64,000 bases of DNA. Origin: Eumeta japonica. Its lineage: Eukaryota; Arthropoda; Insecta; Lepidoptera; Psychidae. Shown piece by piece: positions 61,337-64,000 of this stretch. A program made the position numbers and the translations under genes. The notes under the pieces are model-generated. The model saw nothing but the letters and a program-made list of their open reading frames with translations, was not told the DNA's origin and did not search any database. Location of the stretch: NCBI GenBank assembly GCA_005406025.1, contig BGZK01000088.1:1-64000 (forward strand). The letters run 5' to 3'. Within the stretch, counting starts at the first letter, position 1; the number at the start of each line of letters is the position of its first letter.

Positions 61337-61419
61337 TTCTTATATTTGTGGTTAGCATTCATGTTTGGAAATACGTTCTCAATAAGCTCGTCTTTCGATG
61401 AGGCGAAATTGCAAAAATT

Positions 61420-61610
61420 AGGTGGAAATGAAATTAATCCGCGATCAAAGCAAAGCCTGGGCTCTGCTTTTCATCGAAGACATGTGTTATGTCACGTGCG
61501 GCTTTTTGTCAGTCACGTTAGGAATGCCAGCGCCAGATCGTGGAATGAATGACGCATTCAATCGAGAATTGAAGCGTGAGCGTGACTATGATCGACATGA
61601 ACTAAGCTAA
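61420..61610 (+). pseudogene. Helitron Pif1-like helicase, N-terminal-side fragment, opposite strand
   Basis: The frame reads WALLFIEDMCYVTCGFLSVT, LGMPAPDRGMNDAFNREL and KRERDYDRHEL before a stop. It matches the region of insect Helitron polyproteins just before the helicase Walker A motif (ALI.IED.C, LG.P.P.R...D.FN.EL.RE..YD). In an intact element it would be on the same strand as, and upstream of, the piece at 60863-61336; here it points the other way, so the locus is rearranged. Confidence 0.6.
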
Positions 61611-61891
61611 TCGGTTGATGTTCCAAACCACAGACATTATTATTTTAATCTTTTGTTTGTATAAGATACTGTTGTAAATTTAATTTTAAGATAAAAATTA
61701 TAGGTAACTTTTTTATAATTTATTTTTATTTATAGTAAATTTTAACCATATATTCCAAAATGGTTACTTAGCAAACCGCTTTTTTAAGACTTTTATATAC
61801 ATACACCAGTTTTTTTCAATTTCAAGGGCCCCCTCTTCAGATACTGAAGCAGATAGGGCATTTAATGAGCTGAGGTAGATGAAGGAAGAAA

Positions 61892-61942
61892 CAGTTTCAA
61901 GGGTCTAATCTGTCAATTAGACAGATTGGACCCTCGAAGTTG
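61892..61942 (+). repeat. 23-bp hairpin with wobble-compatible changes
   Basis: The arms are CAGTTTCAAGGGTCTAATCT plus GTC (61892-61914) and GACAGATTGGACCCTCGAAG plus TTG (61920-61942), with a 5-base loop. They differ at four positions, all transitions; as plus-strand RNA three of the four become G-U pairs. It may be a small structured RNA or a fold-back remnant. The stem-loop is shorter than a usual animal pre-miRNA. Confidence 0.6.
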
Positions 61943-62257
61943 CAATGTGAAATACCGTTTAAAAAAACATGTTTCTTTCACTTTAAACATGTCGAGTATT
62001 GAGCTGCTACCCATTTTTAAATATTGAGCTCGAACAGGCTTGTCTTATCAATGCCAATAAACATAATGGCCGACATGACCGGCTATTAATTAAGGTCATA
62101 TTTGTTCTTTGAAATCAAGGGTTTTTGCGACTTTTTAATACTTATTCTGTTAACCAGGGCTGTAATGATTCAAACTAATCCAAAATCATCTAAATCGGTA
62201 TAGTCGTTCTCGAGTTATAAACGGTACTCTAGTAACACGACTTTCTTTTATATATAC

Positions 62258-64000
62258 AGGATGAAACTCAGAAAAAAAATCTGATAACATGCAGTTTGAA
62301 AATTATGGGCATTTTAAGAAAACCTAGGAAATTTGAACCGTACTTAACCATTTCAGTTATTGTGGTTAATTTTTATTATTTTATTTCATTTAAACTTTGG
62401 AACCATAACCTAAATAACATATCTGAATGACAGTCAAAAATAATGACACAATTGCCCAAGTTTCCTAGAATTAAGACTAATTTGTTAAATTATGAATTTA
62501 AAATTTTCAAAATTTGTCGACTTTGAAAGGCCCCTTTTAAAAAATGTATTAGAGTGCCTTGGCAAGTGCCATTAAAAGTTGGCGCATTTAATCAGAATCT
62601 AAAGTGGTACAATACCTGTTAGTTTTATACTAAAAACGAGTAAAAAATAGAAACCTCAAGTTACCCGATTTTTGCTAACCCATTTTACTCAGTTAAAATG
62701 TTTTTGATTCACGCAAGTTCTTAATTTTACGGTAAAATGATGAGATAGATGGATACTGGACATGTTTGCCATGAGTGAGCGAGACAGATAGTGATGTCAC
62801 TCTTACCAAAGTCAACAAAAGTAAGTAAAATTAATAAAATAATGAAAAATCTTGACCTAGTTTAGTTTAGGTTTATTGGAATAAAAGTCAGATAGGGAAA
62901 TTACATTGTTTATTACAACAAATGTTCAAATTGTTTACCATCAACGTGAATGCACGCCCTACATCTTCTTAAAAAAGATTTACTTATCAGGGATTTTCAT
63001 TATGCCTCTGTAGCATTGTCCTACAAAATTAAATCCTTTGAGGATATTCTCGAGAGAGAACTTTGAACTCGTTGTACGTGAAACGGATGCATTTCGGTTC
63101 TTTGTAAAATACAATGTGCTGTGCCTTTGGGTATTCCCATCCTTTCTTCAATTCCACGAACGGAAATACTTGGATCATCTGCGACCTCTTGCAATACTTC
63201 TTCCTCGTACGAAGAGCAAGGTCTACCTCCAGCCCGTATTAGATTCGGGACGTGGCCGCCCTCCGTAAGTGAACGGTGCACATTAACAAACACGCGGTGA
63301 TCCGGATAGCGCTCTAAATTTGGATATCTTTCACGATAAAGCCAAAGTTGTCGGTATGTAATCAACAAGTCCAATTAACAAAAATCCAAGTCCAAAAAGA
63401 GAAATCAAAGTTGTCAGTACTAAATTATCACAAGCGAATACGGACAGGTGCGCAGTAGACGAATGAGCGAAACGTACTAACTGGTCTGTCAGACTGGTGG
63501 CGTAGCCGTTGCTTGGTATGGCGTCTGTATCTGTTTCATTCGCACTCGTTTAAAAGACGCATCTCCGTCTCACTGCGTGGCGTCACTATCTGTCTCGCTC
63601 ACTCATGGCAAACATGTCCAGTATCCATCTCTCTCATCATTTTACCGTAAAATTAAGAACTTGCTAAGAACTTGCGTGAATCAAAAACATTTTAACTAAG
63701 TAAAATGGGTTAGCAAAAATCGGGTAACTTGAGGTTTTTATTTTTTTACTCGTTTTTTTTAGTATAAAACTAACAGGTATTGTACCGTTTTAGATTCCTG
63801 ATTAAATGCGCCAACTTTTAATGGCACTTGCCAAGGCACTCTAATACATTTTTTTTAAAAGAGGGCCTTTCAAAGTCGACAAATTTTGAAAATTTTAAAT
63901 TCATAATTTAACAAATTAGTCTTAATTCTAGGAAACTTGGGGCAATTGTGTCATTATTTTTGACTGTCATTCAGATATGTTATTTAGGGTTATGGTTCCA
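62258..64000 (-). mobile_element. Long-TIR DNA transposon, internally deleted, runs off the window
   Basis: The left arm, at least 62398-62800, is the reverse complement of 63577-64000 (for example TGGAACCATAACC, GAATGACAGTCAAAAATAAT, CATGTTTGCCATGAGTGAGC). The arms exceed 400 bp and carry only scattered differences, including an 11-bp duplication (AAGAACTTGCT) in the right arm. The left outer end may be near 62258 (ATATACAGGATGAAACTCAG); the right end lies beyond the window. The region between the arms is about 775 bp and carries a truncated transposase. Confidence 0.8.
62913..63374 (-). pseudogene. Tc1/IS630-like (DUF4817-type) transposase lacking its DDE domain
   Basis: The frame from 63374 reads LWLYRERYPNLERYPDHRVF, VNVHRSLTEGG, GRPCSSYEEEVLQEVADDPS, ISVRGIEERMGIPKGTAHCI and MHPFHVQRVQSS. 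These are the two N-terminal helix-turn-helix DNA-binding units of an insect transposase family. It stops at 63021. Downstream, another frame ends RRCRACIHVDGKQFEHLL, stop at 62915-62913, the typical C-terminus of the same family. The catalytic DDE region between them, some 200 residues, is absent. It cannot transpose on its own but still has long inverted ends. Confidence 0.7.

Noticed and set aside
61346..61552. 68-codon plus-strand frame
   Set aside because: The overlapping frame at 61420-61610 carries the Helitron similarity.
1..64000. Endogenous viral genes
   Set aside because: I found no capsid, envelope or polymerase motif of a virus; the polymerase-like pieces are LINE tails.

Overview
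The window reads as a gene-poor, AT-rich stretch of an insect nuclear genome, most probably a moth or butterfly. No bacterial or viral gene organisation is visible. The lepidopteran inference rests on repeats I recognise from such genomes: Helitron ends with the hairpin CGCGG-loop-CCGCG, a repeat ending in AAGTCGGTTAAAA, the mariner and RTE-like fragments, and the style of the one cellular gene. I could not search a database, so the species is not named.

The only clear cellular gene is on the minus strand. It is a class A G-protein-coupled receptor resembling the insect neuropeptide F receptor. The exon at 23405-23608 carries the N-terminus and TM1. The exon at 3176-3409 carries TM2, TM3 and the DRY motif. 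They join in phase 0 across an intron of about 20 kb. TM4 to the C-terminus must lie beyond the left edge. Any non-coding first exon lies to the right and was not located; GC-rich patches at 44.6 kb and, inside the intron, at 9.2 kb are only candidates for promoters.

The rest is mostly mobile-element debris. Between 3.4 and 23.4 kb, inside the receptor intron, lie CA-headed repeats, a MITE-like element, two tRNA-derived SINE-like units, a 500-bp Helitron with both ends, a dead LINE fragment, a fold-back element and a pogo-like MITE. At 26.76-27.29 kb is a 55-bp minisatellite whose units strictly alternate between two types. A Helitron endonuclease fragment lies at 30.1 kb and a 601-bp Helitron at 38.06-38.66 kb, with a second Helitron 5' end facing away from it.

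At 46.7-49.7 kb one mariner copy (near full length, three visible lesions) sits inside an older, badly decayed mariner, which itself sits beside a diverged repeat. A LINE reverse-transcriptase tail (51.9 kb), an Arg/Glu-rich 69-bp repeat region of Helitron type (52.6-53.0 kb) and more Helitron pieces (58.7-61.6 kb) follow. The window ends inside a DNA transposon with terminal inverted repeats over 400 bp long and a transposase that has lost its catalytic domain.

I see no operon, CRISPR array, rRNA or functional tRNA. I did not find a new cellular system. The most unusual structures are the alternating minisatellite, the nested mariners, the long-TIR deletion derivative, the pogo-like MITE with about nine copies of a short motif, the 21-bp octamer array at 59.7 kb and two strong short hairpins.
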